Positions 8,932-16,996 of a stretch of DNA of 64,000 nt are shown piece by piece. The translations under genes were made by a program, and so were the position numbers. The stretch's first letter is position 1. Each line of letters opens with the position of its first letter. This stretch comes from Blastococcus litoris (GTDB lineage Bacteria > Actinomycetota > Actinomycetes > Mycobacteriales > Geodermatophilaceae): the NCBI RefSeq assembly GCF_003075095.1, contig NZ_QCZF01000007.1, forward strand, positions 62,001-126,000, written 5' to 3'. The notes under the pieces were generated by a model. It was not told the DNA's origin, ran no database searches, and was given only the letters and a program-made list of their open reading frames with translations.

Positions 8932-11200
8932 CGGCCGTCCGCGGCGCGCCCTGGTCCGCCAGCCAGGCCACCAGGTCGCCGGCGGGCAGCGGCCGGGCGT
9001 GCAGGTAGCCCTGGCTGACGTCGCAGTCGAGCGTGCGCAGGTGCCGCAGCGTCGGCTCGTCCTCGACGCCCTCGGCGACCACCCGCAGGCCGAGCCGGTG
9101 GGCCAGCTCGATGGTGCTGGCGACGATGGCCTCGGTCCGCCGGTCGGTGAGCAGGTCCGCGGTGAACGAGCGGTCCAGCTTCAGCTCGGCCACCGGCAGG
9201 TCGCGCAGGTAGGCCAGCGAGGAGTAGCCGGTGCCGAAGTCGTCGATGCTCACCGTGGCCCCGAGCTGGGCCAGCGCACCGACGACGGCGAGGCTGCGGT
9301 CGGGATCGGTGATCAGCACGCTCTCGGTGACCTCGAGGACCAGCGCTGCGGGAGCCAGCCCGTGCGCGTCGAGGAGTTGGGCGACCCGGCCGGGCAGACC
9401 GACGTCGAGCAGGTTGCTGGCCGAGAGGTTGACCGACATCCGCAGGTCCAGGCCCTGGCTCTGCCACTCGGCCGCCTGCGCGACCGCCTGCGCGAGGACG
9501 GTCTCGGTGAGCGCGCCCATCAGCCCGTGCACCTCGGCCAGCGGGAGGAAGTCGCCGGGGTGGAGGAGCCCGCGCTCGGGGTGCGCCCACCGCACGAGCG
9601 CCTCGACGCCCGAGACGTGACCGGTGGCGACGTCGAGCTGCGGCTGGTGGTGCAGGACCAGCTGGCCGTCGGTGAGCGCCCGGCGGAGCTCCTCGACGAG
9701 GGCGAGGTGGCCGCTGCTGTCGGCGTGGCGGCGGCTGTCGTAGAGGGCGACGCCGCCTCCCGAGCGCTTGGCGTCGTACATGGCCACGTCGGCGCGGCGG
9801 AGCAGGTGGGTGGGACGGACCACGTCGTCGTCGGTGCTGGCCACGCCGATGCTCGCCGAGGCGTGTACGAACATGCCCTCCACGGGGAACGGCTCGGCCA
9901 GGCGCTCGTGCAGGCGCGCGCCCAGGGCGAGCGCGACGTCGGCGGCCGGGGCGTTCGGCTCGAGGGCGGCGACGACGGCGAACTCGTCGCCACCCAGGCG
10001 GCCGAGGACGTCGCCGGCGCGCAGCGCCGGCTCGAGGCGACGGGCGACCAGGCGCAGCAGGTCGTCGCCGGCCGCGTGCCCGAGCGCGTCGTTCACCTCC
10101 TTGAACTTGTCGACGTCGAGCAGCGCCAGCGCGACGGGCGTGCCCTCGGCGGAGAGCTCCTCGACCCGGCGCAGCAGCGCGCGGCGGTTCGCGAGCCCGG
10201 TGAGCTCGTCGGTGAGGGCCTCGCGCCGCGTCACGGCCAGCGCGGCGATCTCGCGGACGTTGACCGCCAGGCGCGTCCCGGCGGCGACGGCGGCCAGCCC
10301 GGCGCACCAGACGGCGCCGGTCCCCGCGCCGATCAGCGCACCGGTCAGCAGCGTGGCGGTGGCCGCCACGATCACCACGTAGGCCCCGATGGTGGCGGCC
10401 GCCGGGTCGGTCGGCTGCGGAGCCGCCCGGCGGGACCGCAGCGTGGCGGCGACGGCGAAGCAGACGACGAGCAGGGGGTGCGAGACGGCCACCCAGCCCG
10501 CTCCCCGCCCGCCGGTGGCCAGCGCCGCCGCGGCCGCGCACATGTCGGCGGTGAGGGCCGCGACGACGAGCCATGTGCGCGGGTCGCGCCCCATCGCGCC
10601 CAGGAAGGGCAGGGTCAGCGCGGTGCCGACCAGGACGAAGCACACGGCGAACTGGCCGACCAGTGCCTGCAGCTCCCACCACGGGAGCAGGCTCAGCGAC
10701 GGGACGGCGGGGACGACGAACACGTCGAGCACGGCCACCACGGCGAGCACCGCCGCGGAGCCGTTGAGCACGTCGTTCGGGTCGGCGAGGCTGGTCCCGT
10801 ACCGGTTCCAGCGGACGATGCCCCCGTACCAGAAGGGGAAGACCGCGACGCCGGCCCAGAGCGCCGGGACGAGCGCCGCGTCGCCGGTCCCCGGCACCAG
10901 GGCCAGCACGCCGGCGGCGAGCATCCCGGCGGCGTAGACGCCGGCGCCGAGCGCCAGCCGGTTCCAGACCGCGCGCTCGGTCGTCACGCGGCGCGCCCGC
11001 CAGGCGAGCACGGCCAGCAGCAGCACGTGCATGGCCAGGACCAGCGGCAGGTCGGTGACCAGCGAGGTGCCTGCGACGAGCGCGGGGCGGAGGACGCGGA
11101 CCGCGCCGAAGAGGCTGAACGGCACGGCGACGAGCACGAGGAGGCCCAGGAGCCACCGCGGCGCTCCGGGCAGCAGCCTGGAGCGCATGCGACCGGCCAT
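8921..11200 (-). CDS. GGDEF-EAL cyclic-di-GMP turnover protein, membrane-anchored
   Basis: 759 residues. The first ~300 residues are strongly hydrophobic, with about eight or nine membrane segments. Next comes a diguanylate cyclase domain with an intact GGDEF motif (403-407), then a phosphodiesterase domain with EAL at 533-535 and DDFGTGYSSL further on. Both catalytic signatures look complete, so either synthesis or hydrolysis of c-di-GMP is possible. An ATG four codons downstream of the chosen start is an alternative. No soluble sensor domain is recognisable; sensing is presumably through the membrane part. Confidence 0.93.
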   Translation of the reverse strand: MAGRMRSRLLPGAPRWLLGLLVLVAVPFSLFGAVRVLRPALVAGTSLVTDLPLVLAMHVLLLAVLAWRARRVTTERAVWNRLALGAGVYAAGMLAAGVLALVPGTGDAALVPALWAGVAVFPFWYGGIVRWNRYGTSLADPNDVLNGSAAVLAVVAVLDVFVVPAVPSLSLLPWWELQALVGQFAVCFVLVGTALTLPFLGAMGRDPRTWLVVAALTADMCAAAAALATGGRGAGWVAVSHPLLVVCFAVAATLRSRRAAPQPTDPAAATIGAYVVIVAATATLLTGALIGAGTGAVWCAGLAAVAAGTRLAVNVREIAALAVTRREALTDELTGLANRRALLRRVEELSAEGTPVALALLDVDKFKEVNDALGHAAGDDLLRLVARRLEPALRAGDVLGRLGGDEFAVVAALEPNAPAADVALALGARLHERLAEPFPVEGMFVHASASIGVASTDDDVVRPTHLLRRADVAMYDAKRSGGGVALYDSRRHADSSGHLALVEELRRALTDGQLVLHHQPQLDVATGHVSGVEALVRWAHPERGLLHPGDFLPLAEVHGLMGALTETVLAQAVAQAAEWQSQGLDLRMSVNLSASNLLDVGLPGRVAQLLDAHGLAPAALVLEVTESVLITDPDRSLAVVGALAQLGATVSIDDFGTGYSSLAYLRDLPVAELKLDRSFTADLLTDRRTEAIVASTIELAHRLGLRVVAEGVEDEPTLRHLRTLDCDVSQGYLHARPLPAGDLVAWLADQGAPRTAVTR

Positions 11201-11269
11201 GCGGGAGATATCGGCGGGCCCCCGGGAGCGGTGAACGAGGGCCGGGGCAGATCACCCCTGCGGGGGAGA

Positions 11270-12511
11270 TCAGACCTGGAGGGCGACCCAGAGCGCCGTC
11301 GTCGCCGCCAGCAGGGTGAGCGGCACCGTCGCGAACCCCACCGCGGTGTGCTGGGCAGGCGAGGGCGCGCCGGGCCCCAGCACCCGCCGCCACAGCAGGT
11401 TGGCCAGCGAGCCGACGTAGGTGAGGTTGGGGCCGACGTTGACCCCGATGAGCACGGCGAGGACCGTCGCCGGACCACCGACGGCGGCGACCGGCAGCAG
11501 GGCGAGGGTCGCCGGCAGGTTGTTGAGCAGGTTGGCCAGCACGGCGGAGATCGCGGCGACGGCGAGCAGGGGGAGCAGCGCGTCCCCGTCCGGCAGGACG
11601 GCGCCGAGGAACGCCTCCAGCCCGTTGCGCAGGACGGCGAGCACGACCACGGCCAGGGCGAGGACGAAGAGGGCGAAGGGCAGGTCCGCCGCCTGCACGA
11701 GGTCGGTCCACCGCGTGGCCCCCCGGATCAGCTGGCGCGCGGCCAGGACCACCACGCCGAGCACCGCGGGCCAGACGGGCGGGATCCCGACGAGGGAGGT
11801 CAGCCCGAAGCCCACGACCACCAGACCCACGACGGTCAGGCCGACCACCGGGACGGGCGGCACGGCCGTGACCGGCTCGCCGGCAGGCTTGGTCAACTCG
11901 GCGCGGAACAACCAGCGGAGGACGAGGTGCTCGACGGCGACCGCCACCAGCCACGGGGCCGTCATCAGCGCCGTGAAGTGCAGGAACGACAGGCCGGTCG
12001 CGGCGAAGGCGAGCAGGTTGGTCAGGTTCGACACCGGCAGCAGCAGCGACGCCGAGTTGGCCAGGTGCCCGGTCGCGTAGGCGTGCGGCAGCGACGAGAC
12101 GCGCATCCGGGCCGCGGTCGCGACGACCACGGGCGTGAGCAGCACGACGGTCGCGTCCAGGCTGAGCAGCGCCGTCACGAGGGCCGACAGGACGACGACC
12201 CGGGCGAGCAGCGAGCTCGCCGACCGGCCCGAGCGTCGAGCCGTGACCGCCGCGGCCCAGGTGAACAGCCCTTCCCGGTCGGCGAGGTGCGCGAGGAGCA
12301 GGATGACGACGAGGAAGGCGACGGTGGGCCCGATGGCCCGGACGGCGGCCTCGGCCTCGGGCGCGCCGACGGCGCCGACGAGGACCAGGAAGGCGGCGCC
12401 GGGCAGCGCGACGGCGACCGGCGGGACGCGCGGGGAGGCGGCCGTGGCGGCGAGCAGCGTGGCGGCCAGGACGATCGCGGAAACGCCGAGGGCCAGCAGG
12501 TCGACGCTCAC
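11270..12511 (-). CDS. ArsB/SLC13-type ion transporter
   Basis: About 413 residues, almost entirely hydrophobic with 10-12 predicted helices. It carries segments typical of the ion transporter superfamily: NSASLLLPVSNLTNLLAF around the first half-site and NLLNNLPATLALLP in the second. Arsenite/antimonite efflux (ArsB) or anion uptake are both possible, and no ars genes are adjacent. The GTG start overlaps the stop of the TauE/SafE gene by 4 bases, so the pair is probably co-translated. Confidence 0.85.
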   Translation of the reverse strand: MSVDLLALGVSAIVLAATLLAATAASPRVPPVAVALPGAAFLVLVGAVGAPEAEAAVRAIGPTVAFLVVILLLAHLADREGLFTWAAAVTARRSGRSASSLLARVVVLSALVTALLSLDATVVLLTPVVVATAARMRVSSLPHAYATGHLANSASLLLPVSNLTNLLAFAATGLSFLHFTALMTAPWLVAVAVEHLVLRWLFRAELTKPAGEPVTAVPPVPVVGLTVVGLVVVGFGLTSLVGIPPVWPAVLGVVVLAARQLIRGATRWTDLVQAADLPFALFVLALAVVVLAVLRNGLEAFLGAVLPDGDALLPLLAVAAISAVLANLLNNLPATLALLPVAAVGGPATVLAVLIGVNVGPNLTYVGSLANLLWRRVLGPGAPSPAQHTAVGFATVPLTLLAATTALWVALQV

Positions 12512-13260
12512 CGGCGGAGGAAGAGGTAGACCGCGACCGCGACCCCGAAGGTGACGATGAGCAGCCGCAGGGGACCGGTCGGGATGCGGGTGGCGATGCG
12601 CGCGCCGAGGAAGCCGCCGAGCAGGTTGACCGGCGCCGCGACGGCGACGACGTCCCAGTGCACGTCGCCGAAGAGGCCGAACACGACGAGGGTGACCGTG
12701 GCGGTGACCGCCGACAACGCCGACTTCAGGGCGTTGGCCAGCTTCAGCCGGTGCAGCGCGACGCCGAGGACGCCGACCAGGATCACACCGAGCGCGCCGC
12801 CGAAGTAGCCGCCGTAGACGGTCGCCGCGAACAGGGCGACGTACAGCCAGGCGGGGTCCCTCCGGGGCCGGTCGCCCTCGTCGGGCAGCCGGCGGGTCAG
12901 GAGCGGCTGGACGGCGAGCAGCAGGCTGGCCAGCAGCACGAGCACGGGGACGATGAGGTCGAAGGCCCCCGACGGGGTGGTCAGCAGCAGGACGCTGCCC
13001 GTCGTCCCACCGGCCAGGGCGACCAGGCCCAGGCGGATCAGCCGGCTCCGCTGCCCGGCGTACTCGGCGCGGAAGCCGGCCACGCCGCCGAGGTAACCCG
13101 GCCACTGCGCGACGGAGTTGGTCACGTTGGCCGCGACCGTGGGCAGGCCGAGGGCGACGAGCGTCGGGAAGAGGATCAGCGAGCCGCCGCCGGCGATCGA
13201 GTTGACCACGCCCGCGACGAAGGCGACGCCCGCGGCGATGACCAGGTCGAGGGCGGGCAC
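12508..13260 (-). CDS. TauE/SafE-family membrane permease
   Basis: 250 residues with about eight membrane helices. The N-terminal repeat contains NSIAGGGSLILFPTL and the second half YGGYFGGALGVILVG, the family's duplicated glycine-rich signature. These proteins move sulfite, sulfoacetate or related anions. The GTG at 13260 is preceded by TAGGCT and 8 nt, without a ribosome binding site. It is divergent from a DoxX-like gene with only 24 bp between start codons. Confidence 0.88.
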   Translation of the reverse strand: MPALDLVIAAGVAFVAGVVNSIAGGGSLILFPTLVALGLPTVAANVTNSVAQWPGYLGGVAGFRAEYAGQRSRLIRLGLVALAGGTTGSVLLLTTPSGAFDLIVPVLVLLASLLLAVQPLLTRRLPDEGDRPRRDPAWLYVALFAATVYGGYFGGALGVILVGVLGVALHRLKLANALKSALSAVTATVTLVVFGLFGDVHWDVVAVAAPVNLLGGFLGARIATRIPTGPLRLLIVTFGVAVAVYLFLRR

Positions 13261-13287
13261 GAGCGGCGAGCCTACGGTGACCGCATG
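13258..13287. promoter_or_regulatory. Back-to-back leaderless promoters
   Basis: TACGGT at 13273-13278 stands 6 nt before the ATG at 13285 (plus strand). The complementary strand carries TAGGCT (13274-13269), 8 nt before the GTG at 13260. The two -10 hexamers overlap by two bases, so polymerase could probably occupy only one promoter at a time. Confidence 0.55.
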
Positions 13288-13644
13288 CGGAGGCCGGGCA
13301 GGGCGATCGGGCTGGCGGCGTTGCTCGGCGGGTCGGGCGTGATCCACCTCGTGCGCCCGCGCACCTACGAGTGGCTGGTGCCGCCCGAGCTCGGCGACGC
13401 CCGCACGTGGGTGAGGGCGACCGGGGTCGCGGAGCTGGGCACCGCGGCGCTGCTCTCGTCCCCGGCGACGCGACGCACCGGTGGGTGGGCCGCGGCGGGG
13501 CTGCTGCTCGCGTTCGTGCCCGCGCACCTGCACACGTTCCGGGTGGTGCCGAAGAAGCCGCTGCCGCTGACGGTGGCCGCGGTCCGGCTGCCGCTGCAGG
13601 TGCCGCTGGTGACCGCGGCGCTCCGGGTGGCCCGCGGCCGCTGA
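13285..13644 (+). CDS. Small membrane protein, DoxX-like
   Basis: 119 residues with four short hydrophobic segments, resembling DoxX-like/DUF4267-type integral membrane proteins; that assignment is tentative. A His near the start (VIHLVRP) and a motif AHLHTF in the middle stand out. Function unknown. Expression is probably leaderless. The gene is divergent from the TauE/SafE permease. Confidence 0.7.
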   Translation: MRRPGRAIGLAALLGGSGVIHLVRPRTYEWLVPPELGDARTWVRATGVAELGTAALLSSPATRRTGGWAAAGLLLAFVPAHLHTFRVVPKKPLPLTVAAVRLPLQVPLVTAALRVARGR

Positions 13645-13681
13645 CCCCCCACGGCGGACGGGTCGGCGGCAGACTGCGCCC

Positions 13682-14398
13682 ATGCCGACTCCCCTGCCTG
13701 ACGACTGGCAGCGCGCCCTGGTCGTGGCCGCGCACCCCGACGACATCGAGTACGGGCTGGCCGCGGCCGTCGCGGTGTGGACCGCGACGGGCAAGGAGGT
13801 GCACTACCTCCTGGCCACCCGCGGCGAGGCGGGGATGGCGGGCGTCCCACCGGCGGAGGCCGGACCGCTGCGCGAGGAGGAGGAGCGGCGCTCGGCTGCG
13901 GTCGTCGGCGTCAGCGAGGTGGAGTTTCTCGACCACCGCGACGGCACGCTGGTGGCCGGCCCCGAGCTGCGGCGCGACCTGGCAGCCGCGATCCGGCGGC
14001 ACCGCCCGGAGCTCGTCGTCACCGGCTACTTCGGGGCGACCTGGACGCCGCCCGGGGTCTCGCCGGCCTACGTCAACTCCGCCGACCACCGCGCGCTCGG
14101 CCAGTGCGTCATCGACGCGGTGGCCGACGCCGCGAACGAGTGGATCTTCCCGGACCTGACCGAGGAGCGGTGGAGCGGCGTCACGTACATCGCCGTCGGG
14201 GAGATGACCGACCCGCCGCACGAGGTGGACGTCAGCGACACCGTCGAGCTGGCGGTCGCGTCGCTCACCGAGCACCGCCGGTACCTGGAGCTGCCGTCGG
14301 ACGACCCCGTCGAGGAGCAGGCCCGCCAGGTCGTCGACATGTCGACGCTGAAGGAGGACGGCGGGCGCCGCGTCGGCTTCCGCCTCTACTGGGGCTGA
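13682..14398 (+). CDS. PIG-L family deacetylase
   Basis: 238 residues. The zinc-binding signature AHPDD occurs near residue 19, and a distal His supplies the third ligand (NSADHRALG). In actinobacteria this family includes MshB/Mca (mycothiol metabolism) and N-acetylglucosaminyl deacetylases. Length and the conserved TRGEAGM segment fit the generic LmbE/BshB-like group, so the exact substrate is open. CAGACT lies 6 nt before the ATG, again suggesting a leaderless start. Confidence 0.9.
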   Translation: MPTPLPDDWQRALVVAAHPDDIEYGLAAAVAVWTATGKEVHYLLATRGEAGMAGVPPAEAGPLREEEERRSAAVVGVSEVEFLDHRDGTLVAGPELRRDLAAAIRRHRPELVVTGYFGATWTPPGVSPAYVNSADHRALGQCVIDAVADAANEWIFPDLTEERWSGVTYIAVGEMTDPPHEVDVSDTVELAVASLTEHRRYLELPSDDPVEEQARQVVDMSTLKEDGGRRVGFRLYWG

Positions 14399-14717
14399 GC
14401 GCCGGGGCCGCCCGGCCGGCCCGCGGACGCCCGCGGACGCCCGCGTCACGAGACTGTAATGACCTCGATCAGGTTGTGCGCGTTCCAAGTGGATCGCAGG
14501 GGGCATGGGGGGCGAAGGCCTTCCGAGAGGGCCTGCCAGGAGCGGTGGCTGCGCGGTCGTCCCGAGCACGCCATCCCTCCACCGGGTTCTTCCCCGATCC
14601 GGGCCACGACGTCGCACCATGCGGCGTCCGCACGACCGGGAGCAGGTTCCGAACCATGCCCCCCCGCCCTCTGCAACCACTGGGGGGCGGAACACCTGAG
14701 ACGAAGGAGTCCCCCCC
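14399..14717 (+). other. Non-coding leader of the CHRD gene
   Basis: No gene is recognised here. It contains a 10-nt tandem repeat (CCCGCGGACG, about 2.6 copies from 14420), a TGTAAT hexamer at 14455-14460 that could serve as -10, and the palindrome GGTTCCGAACC at 14645-14655. AAGGAG at 14704-14709 is the ribosome binding site for the TTG start at 14718. Confidence 0.5.
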
Positions 14718-15494
14718 TTGCGCAAGGCATTCGCGCTTCCGACCGTCGCACTCGCCGCCGCGGCCTTCCCGCTGCTGACCGCGGGCACCGCGCTCGCCGA
14801 CCACGACGGGAGCTACCAGGCGACGCTGAGCGCCGTGAACGAGTCGGGCGTCTCGGGCACCGGCGTGGTCACGCTGGCCGGGGACCAGGCGACCGTCACG
14901 GTCAACGCCTCGGGCCTGCTGGCCGGCTCGCCGCACGCCCAGCACTTCCACATCGGCGCACAGGGGACCTGCCCGGCCGACGGCCTCGCGGACGACGCGG
15001 ACGGTGACGGCTTCGTGAGCGTCACCGAGGCCGCGAAGTACTACGGCGCCATCGGCACCTCGCTGACCACGGAGGGCGACACCGGACCCGACAGCGGTCT
15101 GGCCGTCGACCGGTTCCCGACCGCCGAGGGAGGCTCCCTCAGCTACGAGCGCACCTTCGCGATCACCGAGGATGTGCAGGAGGCCTTCGCCAAGGGCACC
15201 GCGGTGCTCGTCGTCCACGGCGTCGACAAGGACGGCAGTGGCGCCTACGACGGTGACGTCATGAGCGAGCTCGACGAGTCGCTGCCCATGGAGGCCACCG
15301 CCCCGGCCGCCTGCGGCCCGCTCACGGTCTCCCAGATGGGCACCATGCCCGCGGGGGGTGCCGACACCGGTGCCGGTGCCACCAGCGGCGTCGAGCACCA
15401 GGCCGCGATCGGTGTCGGTGCGCTCGCGGCTGCCGGAGCGGTCGCCGCGGGTGCGGTCGCGTACCGCCGTCGCCAGGCCACGGACCAGGCCTGA
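14718..15494 (+). CDS. Secreted CHRD-domain protein with C-terminal membrane anchor
   Basis: 258 residues, starting at TTG with AAGGAG 8 nt upstream. A signal peptide ends near TALA-DHDG (about residue 27). The body resembles the CHRD fold (YQATLSAVNESG, QHFHIGAQGTC). The C-terminus has TMPAGGADTGAG, then a hydrophobic stretch and RRRQ, the layout of a sortase substrate with a non-LPXTG motif. A class F sortase follows directly, so this is its probable substrate. The function of CHRD proteins in bacteria is not settled. Confidence 0.8.
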   Translation: MRKAFALPTVALAAAAFPLLTAGTALADHDGSYQATLSAVNESGVSGTGVVTLAGDQATVTVNASGLLAGSPHAQHFHIGAQGTCPADGLADDADGDGFVSVTEAAKYYGAIGTSLTTEGDTGPDSGLAVDRFPTAEGGSLSYERTFAITEDVQEAFAKGTAVLVVHGVDKDGSGAYDGDVMSELDESLPMEATAPAACGPLTVSQMGTMPAGGADTGAGATSGVEHQAAIGVGALAAAGAVAAGAVAYRRRQATDQA

Positions 15495-15501
15495 CCGACC
15501 A

Positions 15502-15581
15502 GCCGGCGCCGCGCCGGGCAGCCCCCACTGCCCGGCGCGGCGCCGGCGCTCCACCACGGCCCGTGATCCCGGCCGTGGTGG
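15502..15581 (+). terminator. Double hairpin between CHRD and sortase genes
   Basis: A perfect 20-bp stem (15502-15521 with 15528-15547, 6-nt loop) is followed by an 11-bp stem (15551-15561 with 15571-15581). Together they fill the gap between the two genes. They probably terminate most transcripts or stabilise the upstream message, giving much more substrate than sortase. Confidence 0.7.
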
Positions 15582-15603
15582 CCCCGATCCGAAAGGAGTG
15601 CCC

Positions 15604-16287
15604 GTGGTGGACCGACCGAGCCGGTACGCCGGTTCGCGCACCTGGGCGCTGCTCGCCCTCGCGCTGGCGGTGGTCGCGGCGGTGGCGCTCGGGGTGGCGC
15701 TGACCGGTCAGCGGCAGGCCGTCGCACCGCCCCTCAGCGCAGCCCGGGACGCCCCGGCGGTTCCGCCGACGGCTACCACGCCGCCGCCTGCGCCCGCGAG
15801 GCAGGAGGCGGCCGAGCTGCCGGTGGCCGAACCGGTCGGGCTGCGCATCCCCGCTCTCGGGATCAGCAGTGACCTGCTGCGACTGGGTCTGCAGGCCGAC
15901 GGCACCGTCGAGGTGCCGCCGCTGTCCGCCGTCGAGCGCGCCGGCTGGTACCGCGAGTCGCCGGCTCCCGGTGCGGTGGGCCCGGCCGTCCTGCTCGGGC
16001 ACGTCGACTCCGCCGAGTCCGGGCCCGGCGTCTTCTTCGAGCTCGGCGCGCTGACACCTGGGTCGGAGGTGGAGGTGTCCCGGCAGGACGGGACGGTCGC
16101 GGTCTTCGCCGTCGACCGCGTCGAGCGCTACGCGAAGGACGACTTCCCGACCGTGCAGGTCTACGGCAACACCCCCGACCCGCAGCTGCGCCTGATCACC
16201 TGCGGCGGCGAGTTCGACCCGGTGGCCCGTAGCTACGAGGACAACGTCGTGGCCTACGCCAGGCTGGTCGGCACCCGCCCGGCCTGA
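15604..16287 (+). CDS. Class F sortase
   Basis: 227 residues with one N-terminal membrane anchor (~12-35), a Pro/Ala-rich linker and the sortase domain. The catalytic triad is visible: His in LLGHVDSAES, Cys in LITCGGEFD and Arg in VARSYEDN. It would cleave sorting signals at the outer membrane face and attach proteins to the wall or process them. GAAAGGAG precedes the GTG by 5 nt. The adjacent CHRD protein is the likely client. Confidence 0.9.
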   Translation: MVDRPSRYAGSRTWALLALALAVVAAVALGVALTGQRQAVAPPLSAARDAPAVPPTATTPPPAPARQEAAELPVAEPVGLRIPALGISSDLLRLGLQADGTVEVPPLSAVERAGWYRESPAPGAVGPAVLLGHVDSAESGPGVFFELGALTPGSEVEVSRQDGTVAVFAVDRVERYAKDDFPTVQVYGNTPDPQLRLITCGGEFDPVARSYEDNVVAYARLVGTRPA

Positions 16288-16310
16288 GGCGCCCCGGGCG
16301 GCCGTCCCCC

Positions 16311-16316
16311 TAGACT
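16311..16316 (+). promoter_or_regulatory. -10 hexamer (TAGACT) of rnpB
   Basis: TAGACT ends 8 nt before the first base of the P1 helix of RNase P RNA, a normal distance for initiation at or just before the mature 5' end. No clear -35 hexamer is seen. Confidence 0.6.
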
Positions 16317-16324
16317 GGCAGGAC

Positions 16325-16734
16325 GACGGACGAGTCGGCTGGGCGGTCGCGTCGGCGGGGGAGACCCCGTCGCCGAGGAACGTCCGGGCTCCACAGGGCA
16401 GGGTGGTCGTTAACAGCGACCCGGGGCGACCCGCGGGACAGTGCCACAGAGAACAGACCGCCAGCGGCTCGCCGCTGGTAAGGGTGAAACGGCGGTGTAA
16501 GAGACCACCGCACACCGGGTGACCGGTGTGGCTCGGTAAACCCCACCCGGAGCAAGGGCAAGAGGGACGGCGGCTCGCCGCAGTCCTGCGCAGGCGTTCG
16601 AGGGCGGCCCGCCCGAGCCTGCGGGTAGCCCGCTCGAGCCTGCCGGCAACGGCAGGCCTAGATGGATGACCGCCCATCGGGAGGCCGTGAGGCACCCGTG
16701 GACAGAACCCGGCGTACAGGCCGACTCGTCCGTC
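16325..16734 (+). ncRNA. rnpB: RNase P RNA, bacterial type A
   Basis: Catalytic RNA that removes tRNA 5' leaders. A perfect 15-bp P1 helix pairs 16325-16339 with 16720-16734. Conserved core blocks follow in order: GAGGAACGTCCGGGCTC near 16374, ACAGGGCAGGGTGGT, the AGAGAACAGACCGCC block, GGGTGAAACGGCGG, TAAGAGACCACCGC, GGTAAACCCCAC, AGATGGATGACCGCC, and the 3' GACAGAACCCGGC. Ends are set from P1 and are approximate. Its final ~34 bases are repeated at 38.16 kb, marking it as an integration target. Confidence 0.97.
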
Positions 16735-16737
16735 GCC
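16701..16737 (+). repeat. Putative attachment site, left (3' end of rnpB)
   Basis: 37-bp direct repeat of 38157-38193, identical at 35 positions, including 30 consecutive bases (16708-16737). It covers the 3' strand of the rnpB P1 helix and 3 bases beyond. Site-specific recombinases often use 3' ends of structural RNA genes and leave such duplications. Confidence 0.8.
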
Positions 16738-16996
16738 CCACCGTGGGCGATCGGCCCCGCGTGCCGCCCGACCTCGCGCGGCGGCTCGGCCGGCTGCGCC
16801 ACTGCGCAGTCGAGCAGCAGGCCTGCCCACACCGGCCACTGTCGTCCGAGGAGTGTCGGGCCGGCATTCGGAGCCGGCGACGAACCGGAGGCGGAACGCC
16901 GAGAGGTCCGATGGTGGCCAGCGCGAACCCCCTGGCACCACCGTGCTGAGGACGTCGCTCTCGCCGGCCGCGGCCGTAGATCGGCGCAACCGCCTG
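16735..16996 (+). other. Island left end, no gene recognised
   Basis: 262 bp between rnpB and the end of the permease gene. Neither strand gives a recognisable protein, and no hairpin of terminator strength was noticed. If an integrase once flanked the attachment site here, no trace is visible to me. Confidence 0.4.

Noticed and set aside
8891-12529. Open plus-strand frame of 1212 codons
   Set aside because: Antisense to the GGDEF-EAL and ArsB-type genes; the translation is low-complexity Arg/Gly/Gln with no recognisable fold.
14420-14445. Short tandem repeat as a CRISPR-like or VNTR element
   Set aside because: Fewer than three 10-nt units without spacers.
11270-14788. Minus-strand frame of 1172 codons read as one large protein
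   Set aside because: Only the last ~413 residues are a real transporter; the upstream part runs antisense through the PIG-L and DoxX-like genes and over the TauE/SafE gene in another frame.
16662-16949. Small ORF after rnpB as a possible integrase remnant
   Set aside because: It starts inside RNase P RNA and its translation shows no tyrosine or serine recombinase motif.
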